Source of the DNA: Chara braunii
Lineage: Eukaryota > Streptophyta > Charophyceae > Charales > Characeae
Direction of reading: 5' to 3'
NCBI GenBank assembly: GCA_003427395.1
Contig: BFEA01000806.1
Span: 1-25,153, forward strand
Length of the DNA stretch: 25,153 nucleotides
Shown one piece after another: positions 1-9,039 of this stretch; within the stretch, counting starts at the first letter, position 1; each line of letters starts with the position of its first letter. Under the pieces are notes generated by a model. It worked only from the letters and a program-made list of their open reading frames with translations, was not told the DNA's origin and did no database searches. The position numbers and the translations under genes are program-made.

Positions 1-69
1 TTCCGCTGTGGATCCATCTGGATGCCGACCGTCACCTCACCGCCTTCCACTACGGGTTCTCCGCCTTTC

Positions 70-1098
70 TCATCGCCATGAACCCGAGCCTCCGGCTATC
101 ATTTCCTTCAGGGTTCTTCTTGAGGTCTTTGTCTTGAACTCCCTAGTACAACGGTACAGGAAGACCAGTTTCGAGACATCAAAGTATTTGAGCTCAGCTC
201 GTTTCCTTGGAAGCTCCAGCAGCAGCCTAAGGTAACCCTTGCCCCTGCACCGTGCGTTCTCAGTCAACACGATTGGTGCCACCCTAAACATCCCTCCTTC
301 CTCTAGTAGCAGCTTAGACCTCCCTAGGGGGAGTTTTGCTCCTTCGCCTGCGACCGTTGACGTCCCGAATTTCCTTCGGACAATGGACCACTTCTCTCCC
401 CACACCTTGCCCCCGGATGTCTCAAACTCCACCGTTCTCTTCCCTGCCACATATGCATCCTCTAGGAGCTCAGCTAGGCTGTAGTGCCACTTCCCTTGCC
501 CTGTTAGTGAGAAGGACAGCAGCCCACTTCTACTGTTTGGTATAGGAACTCTCCCCTTCTGCCTCTCTCTCTTACCGGGTCTCGCTTTTTGCTTCATCCC
601 TCCATTACGACCAACCACATTGAGTGACGGGGAAAACCTGTGTATCAGCGTCTTCTCTAGTCCCTGCAGACCGTTTCTAATACCCGCTGCTAGCGGTAGG
701 ACTAGGTACTTCTGCCATCCGAACGCCTTCAAAAATATGTACAGCTTGGGGGCGTGCCCGTTGTTGCCTGATTCCGTACACCCGATATGCTCCCACCATC
801 TTTCACTTGCACCGCGAACTGTCTGTCCAATGTACAACCTCTTGCACCACGGAGACACTAGACAGTACACTGCCGGCCCGCGAAGATCAAAGAAGTCATG
901 CCCCGTCGGGGTTACCGTGAGCAACTTCTTAGCCCACGGGGCCACCCCACTCATCACCAGCATGAGGAAGACCGCAATAAGTACTTGCTCAATGTTGATC
1001 CTAAAGTTCGTTAACCCGTACGTCCCCCAGACGTAATATCGGAGCTCCATATAATTTAGGGGCTCGCTCCACAAATACCGCACTGGGGGGGCACGCCG
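70..1098 (-). CDS. GIY-YIG endonuclease-domain protein of a retroelement (probable Penelope-like element, RT not in window)
   Basis: This frame begins directly after the UGA of the Gag-like frame and in phase with it. If translated on its own, the first codon usable as a start is a GTG at 1083, with no good ATG, which favours a readthrough or fusion product. Counting from 1083, residues 70-157 match a GIY-YIG nuclease. They include AVY (71-73), LYIGQT (83-88), the conserved Arg in SERWWEH (Arg95), the catalytic Glu in LEKTLI (Glu143) and the Asn in SLN (Asn155). A hydrophobic segment (33-49) precedes it. The C-terminal half is basic and unassigned. Penelope-like retroelements pair such a nuclease with a reverse transcriptase, and one group (Chlamys/Naiad) has the nuclease N-terminal, which would fit the order here. 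No RT motif is visible, because the frame stops at 70 close to the window edge. The terminal TGA may itself be a lesion. Confidence 0.65.
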   Translation of the reverse strand, partial: RRAPPVRYLWSEPLNYMELRYYVWGTYGLTNFRINIEQVLIAVFLMLVMSGVAPWAKKLLTVTPTGHDFFDLRGPAVYCLVSPWCKRLYIGQTVRGASERWWEHIGCTESGNNGHAPKLYIFLKAFGWQKYLVLPLAAGIRNGLQGLEKTLIHRFSPSLNVVGRNGGMKQKARPGKRERQKGRVPIPNSRSGLLSFSLTGQGKWHYSLAELLEDAYVAGKRTVEFETSGGKVWGEKWSIVRRKFGTSTVAGEGAKLPLGRSKLLLEEGGMFRVAPIVLTENARCRGKGYLRLLLELPRKRAELKYFDVSKLVFLYRCTREFKTKTSRRTLKEMIAGGSGSWR

Positions 1099-1101
1099 TC
1101 A
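1099..1101 (-). promoter_or_regulatory. Candidate stop-codon readthrough site (UGA-CGG) at the Gag/endonuclease junction
   Basis: The Gag-like frame ends in UGA followed by CGG (1096-1098), and the same frame is then open for about 340 codons. UGA followed by CGG or CUA with a 3' stem-loop is the known type II leaky-stop context of several plant RNA viruses. Nine nucleotides after the stop, CCCCCAG (1089-1083 on the minus strand) can pair perfectly with CUGGGGG (1030-1024), enclosing a 52-nt loop. Use as a readthrough signal is inference; a simple nonsense mutation is the alternative. Confidence 0.4.
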
Positions 1102-2151
1102 ATTAGCGTGTGGTGCCGTATCCACTCCCGACCTCCCGTCTTCTTTCTTGCTTTCATCACTTTCTGCCCCCGTAAGCCACCCGTCGTATGCAAGTCTCGT
1201 TTCTGCCACCACCAGGTCCTTGATCGCCTGCGCCTTCGATACCCACCTGATGGTACTCCTTTTGCACATTTGCTTGAGTTCCGGTGCCTGCTTTGTCTGC
1301 ATACTCTCATGCAGTTCAAGAACAAATTCAATTACTCCCGCCCTGGAGCTCGATGCTACCGCACCTTTCTTCTTCTCTTCCACCACCATCGGTTCCTTGG
1401 CCTTCCTTGCCATCACTGTCCTCTTCTTGGTGACTGGTGTGGCGGCATCCGTCCCCTCAGTGTCTGCTTCCCGTTCGTAGTCATCCAGTTCAAGTCTCCT
1501 CCTCGTACTTGGATAGGCATCAATTCTGGGTCTCTTCGGCTCCTCACTGTCTACTCGTTCTAAGAATCTTTGTAGATTGTCATGCAATTTCGCACTCTTC
1601 TCTTCAGACGCTGTGAGTGTTGACTGCACATGACCTTTGATCTTTTCTTCCAAAGCCACCATCTGCTTGGCAAAAGCCTGCGCTGCCGTAGCTTCCATGA
1701 TTGCTTGCGCTCGTCGTTTCTCTGCTTCCGCTCTCAGCTTTGCTTCTTCTAACCTCTGCTTCTCCTCTTCCTGCCTCTTCTTCTCCTGTTTAGCCTTCTT
1801 CTTCTCCGCGGCTTCCAGTTGCTGGTTCTCTAGAAAGGCTAGTAGCCTGCTCATCCAGTCATCCTCTTCACTTCTCCTAGGTTGCCCGTAAGCACTCTGT
1901 CCGTAGTTGCCTTGCCCATAGCTCCCCCTTCCCTGGCCTTGCCAGTTCCTCCGGTTCTGCTTATACGGGCAATCTCGCGCAAAGTGCCCGTATTCCCCAC
2001 AGCTATAACATGGTCCTATTACCGCAGCCGGAGGGGGAGGGGGAAGAGGGGACGGAGGAGGAGGAGGAGGAGGAGCAGCAGGGGCTGGCGTATGGACAGA
2101 ACCCACATTGTTAGCAGGGTACGTCCCCGCTGTCCCTTGTGGAGGATACAT
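1099..2151 (-). CDS. Gag-like protein with CCHC zinc knuckle and coiled coil (retroelement ORF1)
   Basis: The frame encodes about 350 residues from the first ATG (2151-2149). The frame stays open to about 2217 on the minus strand but has no earlier ATG, so this start is preferred. Residues 22-43 are Pro/Ala-rich with runs of prolines. Residues 48-61 form a canonical C-x2-C-x4-H-x4-C zinc knuckle (CYSCGEYGHFARDC), which binds nucleic acid in Gag-type proteins. A Gly/Gln/Tyr/Arg-rich segment follows, then a long Lys/Glu/Ala/Gln-rich stretch (about residues 110-190) with the periodicity of a coiled coil, then a charged C-terminus. The frame ends at a UGA (1099-1101), and the next protein continues in the same frame immediately after it. 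This is the nucleic-acid-binding partner expected of a retroelement, probably packaging element RNA. The knuckle assignment is firm; the element class is inferred from the GIY-YIG neighbour. Confidence 0.75.
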   Translation of the reverse strand: MYPPQGTAGTYPANNVGSVHTPAPAAPPPPPPPSPLPPPPPAAVIGPCYSCGEYGHFARDCPYKQNRRNWQGQGRGSYGQGNYGQSAYGQPRRSEEDDWMSRLLAFLENQQLEAAEKKKAKQEKKRQEEEKQRLEEAKLRAEAEKRRAQAIMEATAAQAFAKQMVALEEKIKGHVQSTLTASEEKSAKLHDNLQRFLERVDSEEPKRPRIDAYPSTRRRLELDDYEREADTEGTDAATPVTKKRTVMARKAKEPMVVEEKKKGAVASSSRAGVIEFVLELHESMQTKQAPELKQMCKRSTIRWVSKAQAIKDLVVAETRLAYDGWLTGAESDESKKEDGRSGVDTAPHAN

Positions 2152-2338
2152 ACTTCCCCACCAACGCGTTTCTGCAGTCGTACTTCTTGCTACCAAGGCA
2201 CCTGTCGGGTGCGATCACCTGCCGTTACCGTTATCACCAACAACCTCCCACCTACAGCCACCTTACTCAGTCGACCCGCACTTGTTACTGGCCGTCGTTC
2301 TTTGTTCTCCTTTCTACCACCTCATCTGCCTGCACTCT

Positions 2339-2480
2339 ACTAAAGCTGACAGCAACCGCCTGCCAGTCTCGTGACCGTCTTCCTCTGTTCTCCTTCTTAT
2401 AAACTCCTCTCTCTACACTCATGCATGCTATACTAAAGCAGACAACACCAGCTTGTCAGTCTCGTGTTCACCTCGTCTCG
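2339..2480. repeat. Diverged 93-bp tandem duplication
   Basis: ACTAAAGCTGACAGCAACCG at 2339 and ACTAAAGCAGACAACACCAG at 2432 start two imperfect copies. Both then contain a CAGTCTCGTG block. The spacing is 93 bp. Confidence 0.5.
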
Positions 2481-3557
2481 CCTTGTTCAACACTCCCACG
2501 TTTGGGCCAAACATCAGGTTAATATCCATCAAACTGTCCCCTTTCCCACACTAACCTAGCTCAACTTTTGGCCGCTACCCGGCACTTCTCATCAAGGTTG
2601 AACGCTCCCCACCACTCACACTTCACTAGTATAACAGGTTCCCAGCAGCTCTTTGTAACCCGTCATGCATCTCCACTCTCCCGCCTAGCGACACTTGCAC
2701 AGCATGCTTCGCAGTAGCTCATAGTTCCGATCGCAAAGTTTTGAAGCACCCGTCACCCAACTACTCTCGTCTCACCTTACGTCACGCACTCAACCACCTA
2801 ACTCTGCGCGCTCTTCCACCCGTTAGTAAGACGGTCTCATCTCGCATTGGTCCCTACTCCCCTCACAATCACTTTCATCTGCTGCAAGTGCCCCGTTTCT
2901 GTTTAATCCCAACCAGCTTATTACAACACAGCCCGCTTGAATCAGTTTACGGACTCCGGCAACTCAACCTCCTCGCCGCTCGACTTACCTCGTAACTCTT
3001 GCTCATAGCACTTTAACCAACTAGCCAAGGAGGTCTGTTCACCTCAACCGTGGATCCTACCCAGAAAACAGCGGCATGGCCATTCGTCCTTCACCCGTTG
3101 CCCGCTACGCTCGACCCCCTACCTTTACTCCTCCGCCACACTCTCTTCCCGTCTCCTCTGCTCTCACTCCCACTCCAATACCTCACACGTTGCTCCGCTA
3201 CTACGTTGTTCTGCCACGTAATACCTCCGCACAATGCCCACCACTCTTTTCCCAATCTCCACGCCTCCAAAACGCTCACTTCTCGCCTTCTCTCATCATA
3301 GTGCTTTCCCGAAACAGAGCGACAACAGTTACTCACGTAATCCAATACTTCTGCGACGAGCACTGGAACCTCATAAAACACTCCGTTGTCGCTCCGATCA
3401 TCGGTACGTCGTTCCTTCACCTGTTTCCCGCCACTTTCACCTCCGCTTCAACCCGTGCTTCCTTCGCACACCGCCCGCCACCCTCACTGACTGGCTCCAC
3501 ACCTCCGGTCCGCTTACTTCTCGCCTCCTCCGCTCTCCCTCCAACTCCTTCCTCACT

Positions 3558-3855
3558 CGTAGCTACTGATCCTCTTTTACCTCTCTGAAAACTTCTACCC
3601 TTCTCCCCGTGTTAACTTCGGCACGTAGCCTGACCTTCGCACTCAGCTCCCGACCACCAGTTCCCTCAACCACTTGTAACTCTCGCCTCATGCACGTTAC
3701 CCCCATCGTAGCTACTGATCCTCTTTTACATCTCTGAAAACTTCTACGCTTCTCCCCGTGTTAACTCCGCATGTAGCCTGACCTTCGCACTCAGCTCTCG
3801 ACCTCCAGTTCCCGCAACCACTTGTAACTCTCGCCTCACACACAACACCCCTCTA
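3558..3855. repeat. 149-bp tandem duplication
   Basis: The block starting CGTAGCTACTGATCCTCTTT at about 3558 recurs at about 3707, a period of 149 bp. Only scattered substitutions separate the copies through the shared CACTTGTAACTCTCGCCTCA segment. The right end shades into the 99-bp repeats, which reuse the same CACTTGTAACTCTCGCCTCA module, so the two arrays are related. Confidence 0.75.
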
Positions 3856-4088
3856 TCGTTGCGCCCTTTACACACAAACAACCAATCAACCCGTTGCGCT
3901 CCACCAGTTCCCTCAACCACTTGTAACTCTCGCCTCACGCACGACACCCCTCTATCGTTGCGCCCTTTACACACAAACAACCAATCAACCCGTTGCGCTC
4001 CACCAGTTCCCTCAACCACTTGTAACTCTCGCCTCACACACGTTACCCCTCTATCGTTGCGCCCTTTACACACAAACAATTAACCAAC
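3852..4088. repeat. 99-bp minisatellite (about 2.4 copies, 33 codons per unit)
   Basis: TCTATCGTTGCGCCCTTTAC begins at 3852, 3951 and 4050, giving an exact 99-bp period with very few differences. The third copy is partial. Because 99 is divisible by three, a repeated 33-residue open frame appears on both strands (on the minus strand the repeat contains VCKGRNDRGV). Neither reading shows a known domain, so the openness is probably a by-product of the period. Confidence 0.8.
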
Positions 4089-5087
4089 CCGTTGCGCTCG
4101 AAAACCATCCTTCACATTCTTCTAATATCAAGTCGTCATCCGACATCTTCTCTCTACACTTACCTCCTCCCCTTAGCTCATCAGTCTCTACCGCCTACCT
4201 CTCTCCCCCGCTCGTAGTTTCTGCGCTTGTTGTTCCGCTTACAGCCATCACTGGCGTCCGGACAGCTCGCTTCACTCCCGACACTCTACCTCAAACAATT
4301 CCGTTGTAGGCGTAACCACCAAAGCGAGTACGACCGCTCGCATGGTTGTCGCGCATTCAAGAACTGAATAAGCGAGGCCAATCGCTATGCGTCCATGCAC
4401 TCGTGAACATCATTGGAGCACCGACATAGACTTCGAGCTCAAACGCGCACATTCCCCGACGCATTTCGCCTGGTTTCTCACCAGGACTCATCAAGTGGCT
4501 ACCGCACTGCCGCATCCACCAAACATTCCGCCCAAAGCTAAGAGGGCCGTTCTGGCCTTGCCCTCTTGGGTTATACTGACGCCGACCTGCTCCTACGTCT
4601 AGGAGCTGCAACTGACTGTGCGGGTGTCGCGTAGGCTCGCCCGTAACTGACCTGGCACACACGTCCGCAGACAGTCACCCGTCGACCTCACGTGCGCGCC
4701 TTCTTCCGCGCCAGGTAATCGATCTTCACACGTGCACCGGTCGACGGCCGCGGTCTCTGAGACGAGATGTACAAGGTCAGTTCCCCGTGCTAGGTACCGA
4801 CCCGACTTGACAACCCCTCCAGCCTCCCGGTTCCGACTCTACAGGCCCCGGGGACCCTGGTCTCTTCCTAACGTTTCCACATCATCCTCAATCCCTCCTG
4901 GTGATGTATGGCCTCTCCTGCCTCGCTTCTCTTCTCTACGGCTCACCTTCCCGCCCACTCCGTCGTTGTCCCTGGTTGTAACTATTTGCTAGTACTACTC
5001 CCGTCTTCACCCGCTGTGACAGAACCAGCCCCATAGTACAGCCAAAACATTCTTTCATGGATCTGGATCACCCTCCCTACGTCTATT

Positions 5088-5185
5088 ATCCCACCAGATG
5101 CTCTCTCCCAGAGCCTTAATGTACACCCGGGCTACCATCCCACCCGATATTCTCTCCTAGACCCTTACTGTACACCCGGGTACGA
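5088..5185. repeat. Imperfect 49-bp tandem duplication
   Basis: ATCCCACCAGATGCTCTCTC at 5088 and ATCCCACCCGATATTCTCTC at 5137 start two adjacent copies. Each contains GTACACCCGGG near its right end. Confidence 0.6.
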
Positions 5186-5299
5186 CCCGGGCCCTATTTC
5201 CTTCCCCCTCCTGTTCGCTCCCAGCCTTCACTGTTACCGAGCCCTTACTCCCCCATTCTAGAAGTCTATCCCTGCATGTCTGTCTCCGCTCTATTTCAC

Positions 5300-6700
5300 C
5301 CTCCCATCTCCCAACTCAGGTGACCACCCCCTTTTTCTTTTAAAATTACAACCGGCTGTTCGGCCAGCGTCCTCAGGACTGCTCCAAACGAGCCGATGGC
5401 TGTGGCAAAAAGTGAAAACTGCAGTCGTCGACTGCTTCTGGCACAAAGGTCGACTACGTCTTTCAATACTCCTCGGCATGCACACTTCAGAGTCGCGAAC
5501 GCGCAAGCCCCCCATCACGACCAATATGAGAACAGAGGGCCGACGACCGAGAAGAAGAAGAAGAAGAAGTAGAAGAGGGGAAGAAAAAAAAGAAGAAGAT
5601 GATGAAAAAAAAAACAAAAACTTGCCCGCGTAAAGGACGAAGAAGCGACGTAAAGGAAGTGACACGTGTATTGTACGAAGTAAAGAAAAAGAGAACGAAA
5701 AATATATGCAAACAAAATCAAACAAAAAATAAAACCGATTCAACACTAAACTCGGTCCGCAGCACACGAAAACGAGCGCACAAGATCACGCACGCACACG
5801 ATCACGCACGCACACGCACACGACCACACTCTCACTTCCACAAACCTGTGCCCACGTGGAGGAACACAAAAGGTCGACACAACTTTAAACGCGCGAGTGC
5901 ATGTGCACAGCAGAATCAGCCGAAGGACGAGGTAGCACAACAACAGACACACAACAACACTCACGCGCGCAAGCAGGAGGTATATATTTCGACGACGCTT
6001 GGCAGACGAGGTGCACGCAAGAGGTGCAGGGGATGGGGAAACTTAGAAGAGGCGGCTATGTCAGCACACGGCAGTGACACCCAGCACCAAAAACGAACCC
6101 TCAACGAACACGCACCACCGTGCACCAAGGCGGTAACGCATCCCGCAACAATGGTATCTGCCCGCCGCATTCCAACGATGGCCACGGCACCGCCGGGTTC
6201 GCTGCACAAGGCGGGCGCTCGAGAACTGGGTATGACGGTGGAGGGAAAGAAGAGAGGAAGCGTGTTGAGGTTTCGTTCAGGGTTCGTGGTGATGGCGGAC
6301 TGTCGTGCACGATCCCGAACGGAGGTCGTTTCAGGCAAACCGAACAGAAACCCTACACAATGGACCGAAAAACACGGTGTTCGCAACGTGTTTTAACATT
6401 CACATATATCTACCGCTCAGGCACAACGGTAATGACGGGGGGTGGGGGGGAAATCGCGCGGCCGCCATTTTTTTAAAAAAAAAAAATTTTCCGCCTTCGA
6501 CCCTTATTTCCCGCCAACGCTACGATGTCCGATAGAGGCTAGGCCTCGCCCTGAACACTGGACCGGATTCACATCGCGGCGGACGACAATGGAATCCGGC
6601 GTCGTCAGCCGTCTGCAGCGTGGGGCCTTGGTCTACTTGCTTGGGAGTGTGGTAAATTGGTGAGTTACGGGCGGCTACCTGCCGAAAAGCACGCCTCTAA
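5300..6700. other. Low-complexity region without a convincing gene
   Basis: This stretch holds a GAA/GAAG-rich patch (about 5548-5610), a CACACGCA-rich patch (about 5785-5830), a G-run (about 6437-6450) and a T7-A12-T4 tract (6468-6490) next to GCGGCCGCC. Opposite-strand open frames of 265 and 141 codons overlap each other between 5.6 and 6.4 kb. Their composition (Lys/Thr/His/Arg-rich versus Ser/Pro/Leu-rich) mirrors base composition, and neither shows a recognisable motif. Confidence 0.4.
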
Positions 6701-7429
6701 CTCGTCGGGACCACAGGTGTCACGTGGCGGGGGGGCCGGTGGTTTAAAGAGGAATTCCGCAAAGGTGGGCAAGTCTTAGGGGTTCCTTTCTTCGAGGACG
6801 AGGAGGACCGCCTCTTTATAGTTTCCACGGACGTGGGGCCTTGTTCCGTAGGAGGGCTTCTGTCGCAAAGGGATCAAAACAGGAAAGAGAGACCCCTTCG
6901 ATTTGAGAGGCGGGCCTTGAATCCCGCCGAGAGAAACTATAGGCAGTTCAAGAAAGAAGTGTTGGGGGTATTGCACTGCCTAAAGACCTTCCGCCACTAT
7001 ATCTACAGGAGGCGGTTCCTTCTGAGAGTGGACCCGACCGCGGTAGCGGCCGTCCTTCAAAAGGACTTCTCGCTAACCGACCCTACTAGTGCTAGATGGA
7101 TGATCCATATCAGGCTCTACGATTACAAGGTCGAGAGGATCTCTGAAGCCAAAAATCAGGTCGATGGCGGGTTGTCCCGACTCCCGATCCGAGAAGGGGA
7201 CTATCACCGATTAGAGGAAACAAGGCTAGTGGTGTCCAAAGCCGAGATGGTCCAAGTCGCCGCTAACAAAGCGCGAGTAGAAGTAACCGTCCAAGGTGAC
7301 GGCGAAGGCCCTAGGTCGTTCCTCGCAAACCTTTACGATGGGAAGTACCGCGATATAGGGCTATACCTAGCAGGCAGGGAGGAAGGCACCGAGACGATTA
7401 AGAAAAAGGCACTCGGGTTTTGCCTATGA
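6701..7429 (+). pseudogene. Ty3/gypsy RNase H domain fragment
   Basis: Frame 2 is open from 6701 and ends at TGA 7427-7429. RNase H cleaves the RNA strand of the RNA/DNA hybrid during reverse transcription. The conserved acidic residues are all present: Asp in VSTDVG (codon 6830), Glu in FKKEVLG (6956), Asp in LRVDPTA (7031) and Asp in QVDGGLSRLP (7163). The last motif stands where most Ty3/gypsy elements have ADALSR. The thumb/connection region and the reverse transcriptase that should precede it are missing, so this is a truncated domain. The TGA interrupts the linker to integrase and the same frame remains readable for about 30 codons afterwards (to about 7522), so it is a nonsense lesion. 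Confidence 0.8.
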
Positions 7430-8444
7430 GGAGGCCACCTCTTTAAGAGGCCCACCAAGCTTGCAATTCCCATGAGAGTGCTTTGCGATCCGGAAGAGAG
7501 GAGGGCGATCATAGAAGACGCTACACGATGGGGTCGTTGGAGGACAAAAGGGGGTAAAAGGGACTTTTGATAAGGTACGTAGGCTCTATTGGTGGGACGG
7601 ACAGTACGGAGAAGTCGAGAAGTACTGTTCGACATGTGAGGTCTGCCAAAAGAGAGCGACAGTTCGCTACAAGGAGCCCCTCGTTCCATCGCCCCCCACC
7701 ATACCGGGCGAGAAGATCCATGTAGACTTGGTAACCATGCCCAAGGGAGTCGGTGGGCTTCGGTACATAGTCAACGCCCACGACGACCTCACGGGATTCG
7801 TGGAAGCTAAGGCCATTAAGAAGAAGACGGACGAGTAGGTGAGTGACTTTCTCTTAGAATACATCGCGCGGTACGGGTGTGTCCGGAAGATAGTCTTGGA
7901 TAGGGGTTCCGAGTTCTCAAACCAAAAGGTCCAAGCGATATTAGAGAAGGCGGGGATTAAGGCAGCCTATACCACCACCTATCACCCCCAAAGCAACGCT
8001 CCGGTCGAAAGAGGTCACCAGACGCTTATAGATGCCTTAGCCAAGTGGTGCAAAAAGCGTGCAGAGCAATGGCCAAAGTACTTGCGATATGCAATATGGG
8101 CTGACAACATCATGGTCAAATCGAGTACGGGGTATCCCCCTTACACGCTTTGGATTGGCAAACAATGCCCTCTGCCCACCGAATTTTACGTCGACACCTG
8201 GACGAGTGTCTCGTGGAAGACCAGCATGACAAAGACTGAGCTATTGGAGGCGAGGATACAACAAATAGCCGAAAACCTGAACGCGGGACTTGCCGAGGCG
8301 AGGAAGAACATTGAGAAGGAGAGGACGAATGGGAAGGAAAGATGGGACAAGAATTTGCGGTTCGGACAAAAGACAATAGGGACGGGTGACCTCGTTTTAA
8401 TGTACGACTCGTCGCCGCTAGAAAGACTTGGAGCAGAAAACTAG
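7430..8444 (+). pseudogene. Ty3/gypsy integrase (zinc finger and D,D-35-E core), broken
   Basis: Integrase joins the element cDNA to the genome. A one-base frame change at about 7523 moves the reading to frame 3. The zinc finger keeps its first His (7524) and the C-x2-C pair (7635, 7644), but the expected second His reads CAA, Gln (7545). The core has Asp in HVDLVT (7725), Asp in LDRGSEF (7899) and Glu in APVERGHQ (8007), with the expected 35 residues between the second Asp and the Glu. A TAG at 7836-7838 lies between the first two catalytic residues, and the frame ends at TAG 8442-8444. Catalytic geometry is intact, but the stop, frameshift and lost ligand make it non-functional. Confidence 0.85.
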
Positions 8445-8701
8445 CCAACCGGTGGATGGGGCTATATCGAGTCCTAAAGAGACTGGACGGCGGGGCGTAT
8501 CTCCTTGCCGAGCTGGATGGGACCAAGTTACGGGACCCTATCGCAGGGGCTCGCCTTAAACTTTTCCGATGGAGGGGGGTCCTTGGAGAGAGACCAAAGA
8601 GGAAAGGCAAGGGAGCGGTCGACGAGGAGGTGACCATCGCCTACGAAAAAGGGGAGACTTCGAAACAGGGGGCGTCTTTACGATCTCCAAAAAAAGAATA
8701 A
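8438..8701 (+). pseudogene. Ty3/gypsy integrase C-terminal domain fragment
   Basis: After a one-base length change in the A-run at 8437-8440, reading continues in frame 2. It contains RWMGLYRVLKRLDGGAYLL, then AELDG and ARLKLF, the usual SH3-like (GPY/F-type) C-terminal domain of Ty3/gypsy integrases, which binds DNA. The Pro of the GPY motif is Leu here. The frame ends at TAA 8699-8701 in an A-rich run, where a second length change would connect to the basic tail in frame 3. No chromodomain is evident. Confidence 0.75.
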
Positions 8702-8942
8702 AAGGTTCGGAGACCCCCCCTGTGAAAGACCCCTAGAAGGAAGAAACGGCCTAGGGAAGATACGGCCTAGGGAAGATGACAGTGATACCGACCGATTAGA
8801 AAAGCGCAGGTTGGGAAACAGAAGGAGCGCTTCGAGGGAGGCCTTGAAAGCCAAACGCAAGAAAGAAGAGAGTGAACGAAAGAGAGAGAGACGGCAGAAA
8901 AGAATAAGGGAGCGAAAACGGAAAGGGGAGGTTGTACCATAG
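8691..8942 (+). pseudogene. Basic/acidic C-terminal tail of the gypsy polyprotein
   Basis: Frame 3 is open across the stop of the previous fragment and runs to TAG 8940-8942. It encodes about 83 residues: a short FGDPP stretch, then EDDSDTDRLEKRR, and finally an almost uninterrupted Arg/Lys/Glu segment. Such a tail would be expected to bind nucleic acid or act as a nuclear-localisation signal, which is inference from composition. It contains a near-perfect 16-bp tandem duplication (CGGCCTAGGGAAGATA at 8747 and again at 8763). Confidence 0.5.
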
Positions 8943-9022
8943 TTAGAAGTCGACACATAGAAAACAAGGGGTCAAAAAAGAGAGAACGCGAGATCGAGGA
9001 CGCCACATAGAGGCTAAAGATT

Positions 9023-9037
9023 AAAAAAGGGGGAAAA
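9023..9037 (+). promoter_or_regulatory. Polypurine tract candidate of the gypsy element
   Basis: AAAAAAGGGGGAAAA precedes a TGTGTCATGG sequence by two bases. Polypurine tracts prime plus-strand synthesis and sit immediately upstream of the 3' LTR, whose ends are usually TG...CA. Position after the last pol frame fits. Confidence 0.5.
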
Positions 9038-9039
9038 TA

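Larger units (their letters stand above)
2200..5290. other. Long G-poor non-coding stretch upstream of the minus-strand element, rich in degenerate tandem duplications
   Basis: From about 2.2 to 4.3 kb the plus strand is strongly C/T/A-rich and poor in G, so the minus (element-sense) strand is G/A-rich. The open frames here are Ser/Pro/Thr/His-rich by composition and do not look like real proteins. The stretch carries duplications with several periods, listed separately. It is plausibly the 5' untranslated or terminal-repeat part of the minus-strand retroelement, but no matching copy exists in the window to define ends. I saw no hammerhead ribozyme core here. Confidence 0.4.

Noticed and set aside
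2741-3588. Overlapping plus-strand open frames rich in Ser, Pro, Thr and His
   Set aside because: They follow from the G-poor, C/T-rich composition, lie in different frames over the same DNA and show no domain.
4170-4190. CTGATGAG on the minus strand as a hammerhead ribozyme core (such ribozymes occur in Penelope-like elements)
   Set aside because: No GAAA strand with a closing stem II follows at a suitable distance. Other CTGANGA matches, such as the one at about 19889 on the plus strand, fail in the same way.
5599-6396. 265-codon plus-strand open frame with an overlapping 141-codon minus-strand frame
   Set aside because: The first half is Lys/Arg/Thr/His low complexity from simple repeats. 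Neither frame shows a motif, and both being open is a composition effect.
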